DNA of 64,000 nucleotides from Aphanizomenon flos-aquae FACHB-1287 (GCF_014698755.1 NZ_JACJTO010000015.1:1-64000), one strand, 5' to 3'. Numbered from the stretch's first letter, positions 18,695 through 28,098 are shown. Made by a program: numbers and translations. Notes: generated by a model not told the origin, from the letters alone.

Positions 18695-18776
18695 TGCGGA
18701 TAAAAGGACTTGAACCTTCACTCCTTTCGGAACTAGAACCTAAATCTAGCGCGTCTGCCAATTTCGCCATATCCGC
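18695..18776 (-). tRNA. trnL-UAG: tRNA-Leu (anticodon UAG)
   Basis: An 82-nt class II tRNA. The acceptor stem is GCGGATA paired with TATCCGC with discriminator A at 18695. The D-arm region carries TTGGCAGACGC, the anticodon stem CTAGA/TCTAG encloses the loop TTTAGGT with anticodon TAG, the variable arm is long (TTCCGAAAGGAG) and the T-loop is GTTCAAGTC. The 3' CCA is not encoded. It reads CUA leucine codons. Confidence 0.95.
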
Positions 18777-19106
18777 ATCTGTAACCTACAGTAGCACAAT
18801 AAATTATTTATGGCAATAGGTAAAAACTTTCTGTTCGTTGATTTTCAGATTACCATTTTTGTTAAGATATTAGTATCAATAAAATTACTGATGACATATC
18901 GTTTCTCAGTCTAATGAAGTACAAACCAATTGATTCCCTGTTCCCTAAAACTAAAAGACCTTCTAACTTACGAGCCTAGGAACTGGTATATAAAAATCAG
19001 AAACGGTAAAATTAGCACAATGAATTATCAAGATGCTGATGCAGTAGCGCCCAGTTTTTTGCGAAAATGTTCCCATCTACTGTTGATAAAAGGTCAATAA
19101 AGATTT
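18777..19106. other. Intergenic region between tRNA-Leu and a membrane protein gene
   Basis: 330 bases holding the promoters of tRNA-Leu (minus) and of the gene at 19107 (plus). Short ATG-led frames are present, for example one of 26 codons ending next to the following gene, but nothing supports translation. No clear structure was found. Confidence 0.4.
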
Positions 19107-19439
19107 ATGAAATCTCAACCAGAAGAAAATTGGCAACGTCGTCTCCAAGATCTAGAAGCAGAAATCAAATCTACCAGTGTAAATACTCCCAAACCAGAAG
19201 CACAAACACCTGTAACTAGGTTTGCTCAATGGAACTTATATTTAGAAAGATCCAGAAATTGGTTTAATAGTTTATCAACAATCAAAAAAGTGGCAGTTAC
19301 AGGTGTAGTCATGTTACTAACTGTTTGGATGGTGCAAACAGTATTTGCTTTAGTTGCTTCTATAATCAGTCTGGCAGTTTTGGCGGTGTTAGTGTATCTT
19401 GGATACAAATTTTTTATTGCTAATCGAAAAATACAATAA
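19107..19439 (+). CDS. Small membrane protein, function unknown
   Basis: 110 residues. The first 60 are polar with a helical stretch (NWQRRLQDLEAEI) and a proline-rich linker. Residues about 62-104 form two adjacent hydrophobic segments separated by little more than a turn, ending LVYLGYKFFIANRKIQ. It is conserved in style with small cyanobacterial membrane proteins of unknown role. It precedes the RDD-pentapeptide gene by 57 bases on the same strand and may be co-transcribed. Confidence 0.65.
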   Translation: MKSQPEENWQRRLQDLEAEIKSTSVNTPKPEAQTPVTRFAQWNLYLERSRNWFNSLSTIKKVAVTGVVMLLTVWMVQTVFALVASIISLAVLAVLVYLGYKFFIANRKIQ

Positions 19440-19496
19440 GCAATAATCTATTTAATCATGCCAATGATGGTGTAAAAAATCACAGGTAATTATTCA

Positions 19497-21593
19497 ATGG
19501 CGAATCCAATGATCAGCAAGAGTGTTAGTCAGTCTAGCCGCCCAAAAAAACCGAAAAAAGCTAATATTATACCATTAACAACCAGGCGTTTTATGGCTTG
19601 GACTGTAGAAATAACACTCTTTATTGCCAGCGGGTTAGTTCCTTATAATCTAGGTGTATACGTAAATTCTCATAGTAATATCCGGCGAGTTCCTCTTAAT
19701 CCTGTCCTCGTAGTTACAGAAAAAGTGATCGCTAGACCCTTAGCATTACCCGTAAGTTACGGTATTCGCCACGTAGCATGGCCGACTAATATCTTATGGA
19801 TATTAGCCCTATTATTACCCACAAGCTTTTCTAGCTGGCAATTATATTTATTAGCAAAAACCGGTAGTACAATTCCCAAACGGTGGTTTGGTGTCCGAGT
19901 AGTAAACGTTGCTGGCGCAGCCCCAGGTTTAGGCGCGGTGCTAGTTAGAGAAGGATTAGGACGTTGGACAATACCAGTTTCCGCAGCCTATCTACTCTGG
20001 CGTTACAGCTTTACTTTCCCAAATCTAACTTTGTTTACATCATTAACCATATTAATGATCTTAGCAGAATCAAAGGGCTGGCCTGTTGAAAAGCATCCCC
20101 GATCATTTCATGATCAACTAGCAGGAACTTACACAATAGATATAACCAGCACTGTCAATCATCCTGGGGAGCAGTCAACAATCGCCCAAAATGATGGAAA
20201 TAGCCCCTCGACCCAACCAGCAAGTTCTACACCTTCCTCAAAAAATAGCAACTTTAAATTATTTTTAGTAGGACTAACTAGCATGATTGCTGTGTTATCA
20301 ACCTTAATAGGTACACAAATTTATATCCAAACCCAAGAAAGCCAACGCAGAACCGAACAAATTAATAGTCAAAAGTTTATTGAACTCCTCAAAGGGTTGA
20401 ATACTAACGGTGTTACCAATGAAGATCGACAAAGAGCCATTTTAGCCCTAGGAACCATTGATAATCAGCAATCTATTCAATTGTTAATTGACTTGTTAGC
20501 CAAAGAAACAGACCCCAAAATCCTGAATACCATTCAACAAGCTTTAATTAATAGTGGTTTTAAAGCTATTCCCGAATTAAACCGTATGAATCAGTTTCTC
20601 GCTGGAGAACTGGTATCTCTGGGTAAAAGTTCCCATAGCGAAATTAGACAAAATCAGTTAATTCTCACCCAGCAGGTAATTAATAAAATTCTGGCTATCC
20701 ATGGTAAAATTAGGAACATTGACTTGAGCAACGTTCAATTAGGTGGCCAACAGTCTGGAGGAAAGTCCCTATTTAAGTTTGTATTAAACAATCTTGATTT
20801 ATCAGGAATTGTCTTAAAATCGGCAAATCTTAACCAAGCTAATTTCCAGGATAGTCAGTTTCGCAGTGTCGGTGAAGATAGACGTTGGGATACTTATGAT
20901 GATGTAATAGCAGATCTAAATAATGTTCAATTAAAACAAGCTAACTTAATTAATGTTAACTTAAGTCGTGTTTCCATGAGCCAAAGTGATTTAAGTCAGG
21001 CTAATCTTAATAAAGCCAACTTATCATACACCCGTTTATTTGCTGCTAATCTCAGTAGTGCCCAACTAGTAGGTACAGATCTACGAAATGCAATTTTAGA
21101 AAATGCCAGCCTGACAAATGCAGATTTAAGCAATGCTAATTTAACAGAAGCAAATTTATACTCTGCTCGCTTAGTCCGTGTTTCTGCCATCGGTACACAA
21201 TTAGCTTATGCCAATTTAAGTAAAACTGATTGGCAAGGTGCAGATTTATCTGAAGCCTATTTAGATTATGCTAATCTCAGTTATGCTAATTTAAGTTCTA
21301 CACGGCTTACTGGCACTAGTTTGCGCTCGGCTAATCTAGAAAACGCTAATTTGCGAGATGCTGATTTAAGTCGCGCTGATTTACGGGAAGCAAATGTCGC
21401 TGGAGCAGATTTTCAAGGTACAATTCTCTTTGTCGGTAAACAAAATCCAGCAGACCAGTTTGTGGAAACACCGGATATTGGTTCTCAAAATGCCTCAATC
21501 AAAGGAGTAGATTTTAGTAAAGCTAAAAATTTAGATCAGCAGCAATTAGCATTTATTTGTACTCAAGGTGGACTACATTCTCGTTGTCCATAA
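19497..21593 (+). CDS. RDD-domain membrane protein fused to HEAT-like and pentapeptide repeats
   Basis: 698 residues. Residues 28-215 form an RDD-type membrane domain with several helices and the characteristic PKRWFGVRVV segment. A further helix lies near 255-275. Residues about 300-350 (AILALGTIDNQQSIQLLIDLL) look like two HEAT-like repeats. From about 405 to 670 there are over 30 pentapeptide repeats of the A(N/D)LXX pattern, interrupted near 460-475, then a cysteine-containing tail (FICTQGGLHSRCP). The repeats should form a long rod attached to the membrane. The function is unknown. RDD proteins are membrane proteins of mostly undefined transport or structural roles. Confidence 0.78.
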   Translation: MANPMISKSVSQSSRPKKPKKANIIPLTTRRFMAWTVEITLFIASGLVPYNLGVYVNSHSNIRRVPLNPVLVVTEKVIARPLALPVSYGIRHVAWPTNILWILALLLPTSFSSWQLYLLAKTGSTIPKRWFGVRVVNVAGAAPGLGAVLVREGLGRWTIPVSAAYLLWRYSFTFPNLTLFTSLTILMILAESKGWPVEKHPRSFHDQLAGTYTIDITSTVNHPGEQSTIAQNDGNSPSTQPASSTPSSKNSNFKLFLVGLTSMIAVLSTLIGTQIYIQTQESQRRTEQINSQKFIELLKGLNTNGVTNEDRQRAILALGTIDNQQSIQLLIDLLAKETDPKILNTIQQALINSGFKAIPELNRMNQFLAGELVSLGKSSHSEIRQNQLILTQQVINKILAIHGKIRNIDLSNVQLGGQQSGGKSLFKFVLNNLDLSGIVLKSANLNQANFQDSQFRSVGEDRRWDTYDDVIADLNNVQLKQANLINVNLSRVSMSQSDLSQANLNKANLSYTRLFAANLSSAQLVGTDLRNAILENASLTNADLSNANLTEANLYSARLVRVSAIGTQLAYANLSKTDWQGADLSEAYLDYANLSYANLSSTRLTGTSLRSANLENANLRDADLSRADLREANVAGADFQGTILFVGKQNPADQFVETPDIGSQNASIKGVDFSKAKNLDQQQLAFICTQGGLHSRCP

Positions 21594-21653
21594 TGCCGGA
21601 AATAGGGGATAATGCAGGGAATAGGGAAAGGCAAGAGTAATAACAACGGACAA

Positions 21654-22148
21654 ATGAAACACTTTCAGTATTGGCTTGGGGTAATGGGAATGGCAACAGC
21701 TTTAAGTTTAACGGTAAACTCTCAACCAGCACCGGCGCAAGTAGCTTATGGTAGTTATGTTGGTATTGGTCCGACTGTAGGATTGACAGATGGTACTCAA
21801 GTGGGTGGAGTTCTAGCTTTTCGCTACAAATTACTGGAAACACCTGTTTCTTTCCGCACTCAAGCTTTAATTGGTAAGGGAACAGCAATAGTTCCGACTG
21901 TTTCCTATGACCTCCCCCTCAACTGGCAAACTGATGTTTATTTGGGTGCTGGGTTAGTCTTAACTAGTGGTGATACACCTTCTCCTGTCGGTAATAAAAT
22001 TAGTTTTGCTTTACAACCAGGGATTGACTATGTTATACCTAATAGTAGTACCGTAATTTTTGGTAATGCTATTATTGCCTTTGATGCCTACCGAAATACT
22101 GGTGGTACGGCTTTATCTTTGCAAGGTGGAGTCGGTTTAAGGTTTTAA
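21654..22148 (+). CDS. Exported beta-strand-rich protein, possible outer-membrane barrel
   Basis: 164 residues from the ATG at 21654. The frame is open from an earlier ATG at 21612, but the later start gives a clean signal peptide (MKHFQYWLGVMGMATALSL, cleavage near APAQVA). The mature part is glycine-rich with alternating hydrophobic residues and ends in GVGLRF, a terminal phenylalanine as in outer-membrane barrels. It is small for a barrel (8 strands would fit). It follows the RDD gene by 60 bases. Not recognised as a named family. Confidence 0.6.
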   Translation: MKHFQYWLGVMGMATALSLTVNSQPAPAQVAYGSYVGIGPTVGLTDGTQVGGVLAFRYKLLETPVSFRTQALIGKGTAIVPTVSYDLPLNWQTDVYLGAGLVLTSGDTPSPVGNKISFALQPGIDYVIPNSSTVIFGNAIIAFDAYRNTGGTALSLQGGVGLRF

Positions 22149-22205
22149 TTCTGAATTTGTCATGGCTCATTAGTAAGAATTTTTTAATTTTTAATTCTGA
22201 AAAAA

Positions 22206-22991
22206 ATGCTACCAAACCGAGAGAAAATAGATTTTTACTTAACAGACCTAGAAACTACTGTAGGCAAAATCATTAGTATAACTATTTCTTTGTTGGTTTT
22301 AGTATCTTCGGGAATTTTTGTAGCAGAAACCTATGATATTTCTGAAGATACCCGCTTAGAGTTAAGGGTATTAGATAATTGTGTATTAATAATTTTTGCC
22401 GGGGAATATTTACTCCGCTTATGGAGTACAAAAGATAGAATTAAATATATTCTGAGTTTTTATGCAATTATTGATTTAATCTCAATTTTACCATCTTTTA
22501 TAGGATTAGTAAATATTAGTTTTATCCGGCTATTGCGTTGGTTTAGAATCTTACGTTTACTAAGATTTATTGATAAAAAGTTTTTAACTGTTAGTATCAT
22601 TAATCAAGATCGTATCATCTTTGCCAGAATATTATTTACTCTATTTGCCATAGTTTTTGTTTTTTCTGGGTTAATTTATCAAGTTGAACATCCAGTTAAT
22701 CCAAAAAGTTTTGACACCTTTTTAGATGCTTTTTATTTCTCTATCGTGACTATGACAACAGTAGGATTTGGTGATGTGATACCAATTTCTGAGTTGGGTC
22801 GTTTACTAACGGTATTAATGATTTTAACAGGAGTAGCCCTGATTCCCTGGCAAATTGGCGACTTAATTAGACGATTAGTAAAAACTGCCAATCAGGTGGA
22901 AACTGTTTGTCAAAGATGTGGTTTAGCATTCCATGATGGAGATGCGGGATTTTGTAAAAGGTGCGGTAAACAATTAATAATTGACCAATGA
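22206..22991 (+). CDS. Voltage-gated-type potassium channel with C-terminal zinc ribbon
   Basis: 261 residues. Six membrane helices are visible. S4 carries regularly spaced arginines (FIRLLRWFRILRLLRFIDK, 106-124), as in voltage sensors. The pore has the selectivity filter TVGFGD at 185-190. After S6 comes a small zinc ribbon: CQRC (235-238) and CKRC (250-253). The channel call is firm. The zinc ribbon is an unusual addition and might mediate assembly or metal/redox sensing; that is speculation. The downstream transglycosylase gene is convergent. Confidence 0.88.
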   Translation: MLPNREKIDFYLTDLETTVGKIISITISLLVLVSSGIFVAETYDISEDTRLELRVLDNCVLIIFAGEYLLRLWSTKDRIKYILSFYAIIDLISILPSFIGLVNISFIRLLRWFRILRLLRFIDKKFLTVSIINQDRIIFARILFTLFAIVFVFSGLIYQVEHPVNPKSFDTFLDAFYFSIVTMTTVGFGDVIPISELGRLLTVLMILTGVALIPWQIGDLIRRLVKTANQVETVCQRCGLAFHDGDAGFCKRCGKQLIIDQ

Positions 22992-23061
22992 ATTGATCAT
23001 ACGCCTCACCTATAGGACAATGAAAATCTACACTTGCTAAATACACATTACAATGATTCTC

Positions 23062-25263
23062 CTAAGGTTTAATTAATTTGGTGGTAATTTTGGATGTATT
23101 TTGTGAGTATTTGGTAACTATACCAGAAACTTCCGGGTTATAAAGTCGTAGATAATTCCAGTAGTTACCGAAAACTTGACGGACATAATTTTTAGTTTCA
23201 TCAAAAGGAATTTCCTCGACAAATTCATCTGGATCTTTTTTCGGTATGGTTTGCAACCATTTAGCAACATTACCAGGACCTGCATTATAACTAGCGATCG
23301 CTAACATAGAATTATTGCTATACTGTTGATGAGTATGATCAAGATACCAAGTCCCCAACATAATATTATCATTGGGATTTTCTAGATTAAGTTTTTTAAA
23401 ATCTAAACCAATTTGTGGAGCTATCCATGCTCCCGTACTGGGCATAACTTGCATCAAACCAGTTGCACCGACCGGTGACTTAATTTTCGACTGAAAGCGG
23501 GACTCTTGACGCATTAAAGCCGTAACTAGTAAGGGATTAAGTTGCCGGGAAATAGACCATTTTTCAATTTCTTTAGAATAAGGCAAAGGATAACGGGCTT
23601 GCCAATAACTTACTTGTTGACTTAAAGCCGCATATTCGGCTTTTTCTGCGGGTATTTTTCGGTCTTCTAATTTAGAAATTTTGTCAATACCACTGAGATA
23701 TTCACCTTTAGTTAATCTCATTAATCCTTCGGTAAATTGTTCAGAAACAGTGGGCTGATTTTTATTTTTAAATTCTGTTTCCCATTGCCACCAAGCATCA
23801 CGATTTTGTCCCAGTAAATACAATTCATGGAAAGTCTGAGAACCAGCGGGAGGAACAGAACGTTGAGGGAAAATAATTGTCGGATTCATTCCCCGCAAAT
23901 CGTCAAAATTACCAACATTCAAACCCAAAATACTCGCCGAACGCCAGGCATAATAAGACTGAGGAAATTCATTAATTACAGATTGATAAGCAGTAATAGC
24001 TTCCTGTTGTTTTCCTAACATCATTGCCCATTTGCCTATCCAAAATCCGGCTCTAGGAGCTAAAATACTAGTTTTGTTATTAATAGTAATTGGTTGTGCC
24101 CATTGCCATGCTCCTAAATAGTCATTATTTTTAGCTTTAGCTTGGGCAATTTTCCAGCGAAATTCTGCCGCTTCTTCAGAGTTGCTATATTTTCCTAGCA
24201 ATAATTTCTCTGTAGTATTAGCTGATTGATTATCTTTGAGAGATTCTAATATCTTGGCTTTTTTGACTAATGCTTGAGGCGCTTGATCAGGAAATTTACT
24301 AATTATTTGGTCAAGATAAATAATAGAGTCTTTACCTTTAGCGATATCCGACAATCTTAATAAAGCTATTGGGGTTTCTTTAGCAGTGGGAAATTCTTGT
24401 AGTAGTTGTTTATAAACTACAACTGCTTGATTTTGTTCTTTATTTAATTGTAATCCCCTGGCAATGCGGTAGAGACTAGTGGCAGTTTTTGGTGCTTGAA
24501 TATAAGCATTTTTAGCTTTAGTAAATTGATTGTTATCCCAGTAACCTGAACCAATGATTTCCCAATGAGCGGGTTCAAGTTGTGGCTGTTTTACCAACTG
24601 ATCTAATATACCCACAATTCCTGGCTCATCAGATGCGTATTTAGCCAAAATTAATTGTAAATTGGGTTGATTAGGATTATCTTTTAAACGTTTACGAATA
24701 ATTTCCCAAGTCAGGGGGTGGGAGGGAAATTTAGCGATCGCTTGATCATATAATCTTGGTTGAGCAACGGCATAAATGGCTTTAACCACCGCTGCATCTT
24801 GAGAATATTCTTTTAGGACCTTGCGGCGCAAATCCGCAGCTTTGTTATCTTCACCCAAAATATTATGAGCCTGGGCTTGTTTAAGTAAAATATAAGGTGC
24901 TAAAACAGGAAAATCTTTTTCCAGTCCTGTTAACAGACTCAGGGCTTTTTTTCCTTGAGAAGTTTCCACGTAATCACTAGCTAACAGATAACGAGCCCGT
25001 TCCCGGTCTGGATAACTACCTGTTTCAGCGATTTCCGTAAGTTTTGTTAATCTTTCTGGTACAGATTGAGACAACAAAGCAAATACAACCGACTTGACTT
25101 TTCCAGTCTCAGAGGGGCTTTCCTGCTTACTCTGACTCACTTTCAACCACCGACTTAGAGTTTTGCCAGCTTGCGGGGCTGATACCATTCCCCCAGCTAA
25201 AAAGGCACAAAGCCCAGCACCAGCAAGCAAATAAATTTGTGTTTTCTGTAATTTTTTTAACAT
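23062..25263 (-). CDS. slt: Soluble lytic murein transglycosylase
   Basis: 733 residues. An N-terminal signal or anchor helix covers about residues 6-27. A long alpha-superhelical region of TPR-like repeats follows to about residue 560. The C-terminal SLT domain has the catalytic glutamate near 587 in MRQESRFQSK, then SPVGATGLMQVMPSTG and ASYNAGPGNVAKW. It cleaves peptidoglycan between MurNAc and GlcNAc, forming 1,6-anhydro ends, during wall recycling or septal remodelling. It is a single-gene unit on the minus strand. Confidence 0.93.
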   Translation of the reverse strand: MLKKLQKTQIYLLAGAGLCAFLAGGMVSAPQAGKTLSRWLKVSQSKQESPSETGKVKSVVFALLSQSVPERLTKLTEIAETGSYPDRERARYLLASDYVETSQGKKALSLLTGLEKDFPVLAPYILLKQAQAHNILGEDNKAADLRRKVLKEYSQDAAVVKAIYAVAQPRLYDQAIAKFPSHPLTWEIIRKRLKDNPNQPNLQLILAKYASDEPGIVGILDQLVKQPQLEPAHWEIIGSGYWDNNQFTKAKNAYIQAPKTATSLYRIARGLQLNKEQNQAVVVYKQLLQEFPTAKETPIALLRLSDIAKGKDSIIYLDQIISKFPDQAPQALVKKAKILESLKDNQSANTTEKLLLGKYSNSEEAAEFRWKIAQAKAKNNDYLGAWQWAQPITINNKTSILAPRAGFWIGKWAMMLGKQQEAITAYQSVINEFPQSYYAWRSASILGLNVGNFDDLRGMNPTIIFPQRSVPPAGSQTFHELYLLGQNRDAWWQWETEFKNKNQPTVSEQFTEGLMRLTKGEYLSGIDKISKLEDRKIPAEKAEYAALSQQVSYWQARYPLPYSKEIEKWSISRQLNPLLVTALMRQESRFQSKIKSPVGATGLMQVMPSTGAWIAPQIGLDFKKLNLENPNDNIMLGTWYLDHTHQQYSNNSMLAIASYNAGPGNVAKWLQTIPKKDPDEFVEEIPFDETKNYVRQVFGNYWNYLRLYNPEVSGIVTKYSQNTSKITTKLIKP

Positions 25264-25471
25264 TAGTAATCGCTGATGATCCTAGTTTTTGCCGGAGAAA
25301 GTTAGGGTTAAAATTAATATTATGACAAGTTAACCATTAGGATAACACCCCCTGACAAGTTTTACAGCTATGATGCAAGGCGCGAAAATTCCCACCAGTT
25401 TAGACTAATGTAATCTGTACCAACGGATTGGAGCGAATAAAGTCCAAATTTAGGGAATAGGGAATCTTACC

Positions 25472-25786
25472 GTTTCTCGCGCTGGGGCTAAACCTGCGGG
25501 AAATTTAGCGGCTTATTCTGCGGCTAAGGCTGGGGTGATAGCCTTAACGAAAGCGATAGCGAAGCGCTCCGTAGGAATCGCAGATGAAACCAAAGGTACT
25601 AACATTACCGCTAATACCATTCTCCCCAGTGTCATTGATACCCCCGCTAACAGAGTAGGTACACCCGCAGAAATCGCTGATAAATGGGTAAAACTGGAAT
25701 CTATCGCTTAAGTTATTTGTTTTTTAGCCTCAGAAGCGGCCAAGGATGTCCGTGGTGCAGCAATTCCCGTTTATGGTAGTTTGTGA
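25472..25786 (+). pseudogene. Short-chain dehydrogenase/reductase remnant
   Basis: The C-terminal third of an SDR enzyme is readable without a start. The catalytic YxxxK is in AAYSAAKAGVIALTKAIA, followed by NITANTILPSVIDTPANR and PAEIADKWVKLESIA, then a stop at 25709. The rest of the C-terminus continues in another frame (CFLASEAAKDVRGAAIPVYG, stop 25784). A 29-base interspersed repeat (25553-25581) is inserted in frame after KAIA. The 5' two-thirds are missing. Truncation plus frameshift make this a pseudogene. Confidence 0.8.
25553..25581. repeat. Interspersed palindromic repeat copy
   Basis: GCGATAGCGAAGCGCTCCGT and AGGAATCGC form a unit ending in inverted GCGAT/ATCGC. A second copy, differing slightly, is at 27974-28000, and a related fragment on the opposite strand is near 63961-63982. 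Here it sits inside the SDR remnant without breaking its frame. Confidence 0.65.
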
Positions 25787-25895
25787 AATACACCAGCAAT
25801 TGACTTTTTTCGAGAATCTGCGATAATCTTCCATTAAGACTAATAATCGAAATTTTCAAAGCTAAAATACAGGTATTACTTAACTACAACTTAGT

Positions 25896-26066
25896 ATGAA
25901 ATTCAATGTCACGATTGATCGAGACGAAGATGGTGTCTGGATTATTGAATGTCCTAGTATTCCTGGTTGCATTAGTCAGGGAGAGACAAAAGAAGAGGCT
26001 TTAGAGAATATTCAAGATGCGATTTCTGCTTGCTTACAAGTGAGGGCAGAGATGACCTTCGGATAG
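25896..26066 (+). CDS. HicB-family antitoxin-like protein, C-terminally short, orphan
   Basis: 56 residues with the HicB fold signature: MKFNVTIDRDEDGVW, IPGCISQGETKEEALENI and AISACLQVRAE. Family members usually run 10-15 residues further, so the C-terminus is probably lost. No hicA-like toxin frame precedes or follows it. It is too short to neutralise a missing toxin and is probably a relic. It lies between the SDR remnant and the PIN gene. Confidence 0.7.
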   Translation: MKFNVTIDRDEDGVWIIECPSIPGCISQGETKEEALENIQDAISACLQVRAEMTFG

Positions 26067-26210
26067 TATAATCGTAAACATGAGAAGATCATTGTTAAGG
26101 CGATCAAGGCATAACAAATCATTAGAGTGGATATTATTGTGATACTCTATGTCGAGAGTGAAAATATTTTACTGTTGCTCAATTTACCCGTTAGCGAATC
26201 TCTCTGAAAT

Positions 26211-27860
26211 ATGATAAAAAAGGAAAACATAGAACTCTATAATCTTACCCCAACTAAAGAGGAACGATTATGGAAGGATTGCATCTTCATTTTTGATACA
26301 TCTGCATTATTGGAATTTTACTATTATTCTGATCATGTAAGGATTGAGATATTTACAAATATTTTTCAAAAGTTAGTTAATCGCTTATGGATTCCTCAAC
26401 AAGTAGAATATGAATATTTGAAGAATAGAGAAAAAGTTACAACAAAACCTATCCAGTCCTATAAAAATTTAATTAAAATAGATCAGAACAATAAAGATAG
26501 TGGTCATTTAGAAATTATTAGGAAAAGTATTAAAAATATACATGACCTATTAGAGAAAAATATTAAAAAAAATGAATTGGCGACTTTGTGTGGGAAATTC
26601 AATGATTTAAAAGATAAAACTAAAAAATCAGAGAAGCATCCTTATTTAGGAGAAAACCTGATTGATGACTTTGAACTTGTAATAAACGAATTTGAGGAAT
26701 TATTTAACGAAATTGGAGATAAAATACGTGAATTTGAAAATCAGTTTGAAGAATTTGAAAATAAAGTAAAGAAGGAAATTTCCAATAGAGAAAAACATAT
26801 CACAGAGTTGTCAAAAAACGATCCTGTTTTAGAAGGATTTAGCAAATATTTTGAAGTAGGAGAAGGATATAGCTTTTCTGATTTGATGGAAATTGTCAAA
26901 GAAGGAGAACTACGTTATCGCTCAGATATTCCTCCTGGTTATGAAGATAGTAGAGGAAAGCGAAAAAAAGAAGGAATACAAATTTACGGAGACTTAATCG
27001 CATGGAAACAGATTATTTCTTATGCTGAAAAGAGAGGAAAATCTATTGTTCTAATTATAAATGATATCAAACCTGATTGGTGTTACAAGAGCGATGATAA
27101 GAATAATAGGATTGATAGTCCGCGAGAAGAATTAGTTAAGGAACTTTATGATGCTGCAAAAGTAGAATTCTGGATGTATACATTTTCAGATTTTTTGTAT
27201 AAAGCTAACATAATGCTTGATGCTAATCTTGACAAAGATATTTTAGAAAAAGTCGAAGAAGTCGAAAAACAGAATCTTATACAAAAGCAACACACTAACT
27301 CAAATCAGAAATTAGTAATTTTTTCTGAAGCTCCACAAGCCAATCCAATAAATGCCCAGATCACTGTATGTTCATCTGAAGGTTTACCAGTTGACCATGC
27401 CTCGATAACAGCGATTGCCGATAACAGTACGACAAAAAGTGTGGTGACATCTTCCGAGGGAAAAGCCGTGATCGAAATTCCTACTAGACGTTTATATCGC
27501 TTGCTAGTAGCTCATCCACAGTATCCTGGTGTCCTAATTAACTCCTGGAACCCAAGCGATGACTTAAAGGTAACTTTGTTTGAGTCAGAAAATACTGGTT
27601 CGTTGATCTGTGACAGCACTTGCTATGTACCTAGCCTTGAAGGACGGCTTAATCCAATTCTAGATACATCCGGTCGAACTTATCTGTATGCGGACAACAT
27701 TGCGATTAATGGAGGTGTTCAACAACCTGGAAATTTTATTATCGATGAGCCATTTGAGCTTGAGGATTGTAACGGCATAGTGATGCAAGTAAGGGTATTG
27801 TTTATTCAAGGAAGAACCTCCCTAATTCAGTATGTCTATCCACGTCTAAATAACAGCTAA
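26211..27860 (+). CDS. PIN-like domain nuclease candidate fused to a C-terminal beta-rich domain
   Basis: 549 residues. The N-terminal 345 residues match the PIN_8 (PIN-like) pattern: first acidic residue Asp29 in FIFDTSALL, then RLWIPQQVEYEYLKNR, a long charged coiled-coil insert (about 80-215), IYGDLIAWKQII near 260 and LIINDIKPDW near 285. These place the metal-binding acids expected of a PIN ribonuclease. Residues about 376-549 are different: an Ig-like segment (GLPVDHASITAIADNS) and a second beta-rich part (GRLNPILDTSGRTYLYADN). Base composition rises in GC at the junction, suggesting a domain join. No partner antitoxin is adjacent. Toxin or phage-defence effector roles are possible but unproven. 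Confidence 0.65.
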   Translation: MIKKENIELYNLTPTKEERLWKDCIFIFDTSALLEFYYYSDHVRIEIFTNIFQKLVNRLWIPQQVEYEYLKNREKVTTKPIQSYKNLIKIDQNNKDSGHLEIIRKSIKNIHDLLEKNIKKNELATLCGKFNDLKDKTKKSEKHPYLGENLIDDFELVINEFEELFNEIGDKIREFENQFEEFENKVKKEISNREKHITELSKNDPVLEGFSKYFEVGEGYSFSDLMEIVKEGELRYRSDIPPGYEDSRGKRKKEGIQIYGDLIAWKQIISYAEKRGKSIVLIINDIKPDWCYKSDDKNNRIDSPREELVKELYDAAKVEFWMYTFSDFLYKANIMLDANLDKDILEKVEEVEKQNLIQKQHTNSNQKLVIFSEAPQANPINAQITVCSSEGLPVDHASITAIADNSTTKSVVTSSEGKAVIEIPTRRLYRLLVAHPQYPGVLINSWNPSDDLKVTLFESENTGSLICDSTCYVPSLEGRLNPILDTSGRTYLYADNIAINGGVQQPGNFIIDEPFELEDCNGIVMQVRVLFIQGRTSLIQYVYPRLNNS

Positions 27861-27973
27861 CACTTTATAATAGAAAATTATGTGCTTAACCGTAAATTTT
27901 AGAAGATGATTGTTGAGTAAATTCGCCCTCTAAGAACACATCAAATTATTTGAGAGTATTTGTTGTTGAGTGA

Positions 27974-28000
27974 GATATCGAAGCACTCCGTAGGAATCGC
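27974..28000. repeat. Second copy of the interspersed palindromic repeat
   Basis: GATATCGAAGCACTCCGTAG followed by GAATCGC matches the copy at 25553-25581 with a few changes. It lies in the 240-base gap between the PIN gene and the M28 peptidase remnant. Nothing else was found in that gap. Confidence 0.6.
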
Positions 28001-28098
28001 TTATTTACAGCAGAAACGTCCGAATTGACGAACAAAAGAAGTTTTAATCCTGTTAATCCTTAAATCCTGGATATCCTGATTCAGACAATAATCTTAAT

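Noticed and set aside
19020-19102. 26-codon frame just upstream of the membrane protein gene at 19107
   Set aside because: Too short, no ribosome-binding site and no resemblance to the known small photosystem or b6-f subunits.
25896-26066. Functional HicAB toxin-antitoxin system
   Set aside because: The HicB-like protein is short at its C-terminus and no hicA frame is adjacent.
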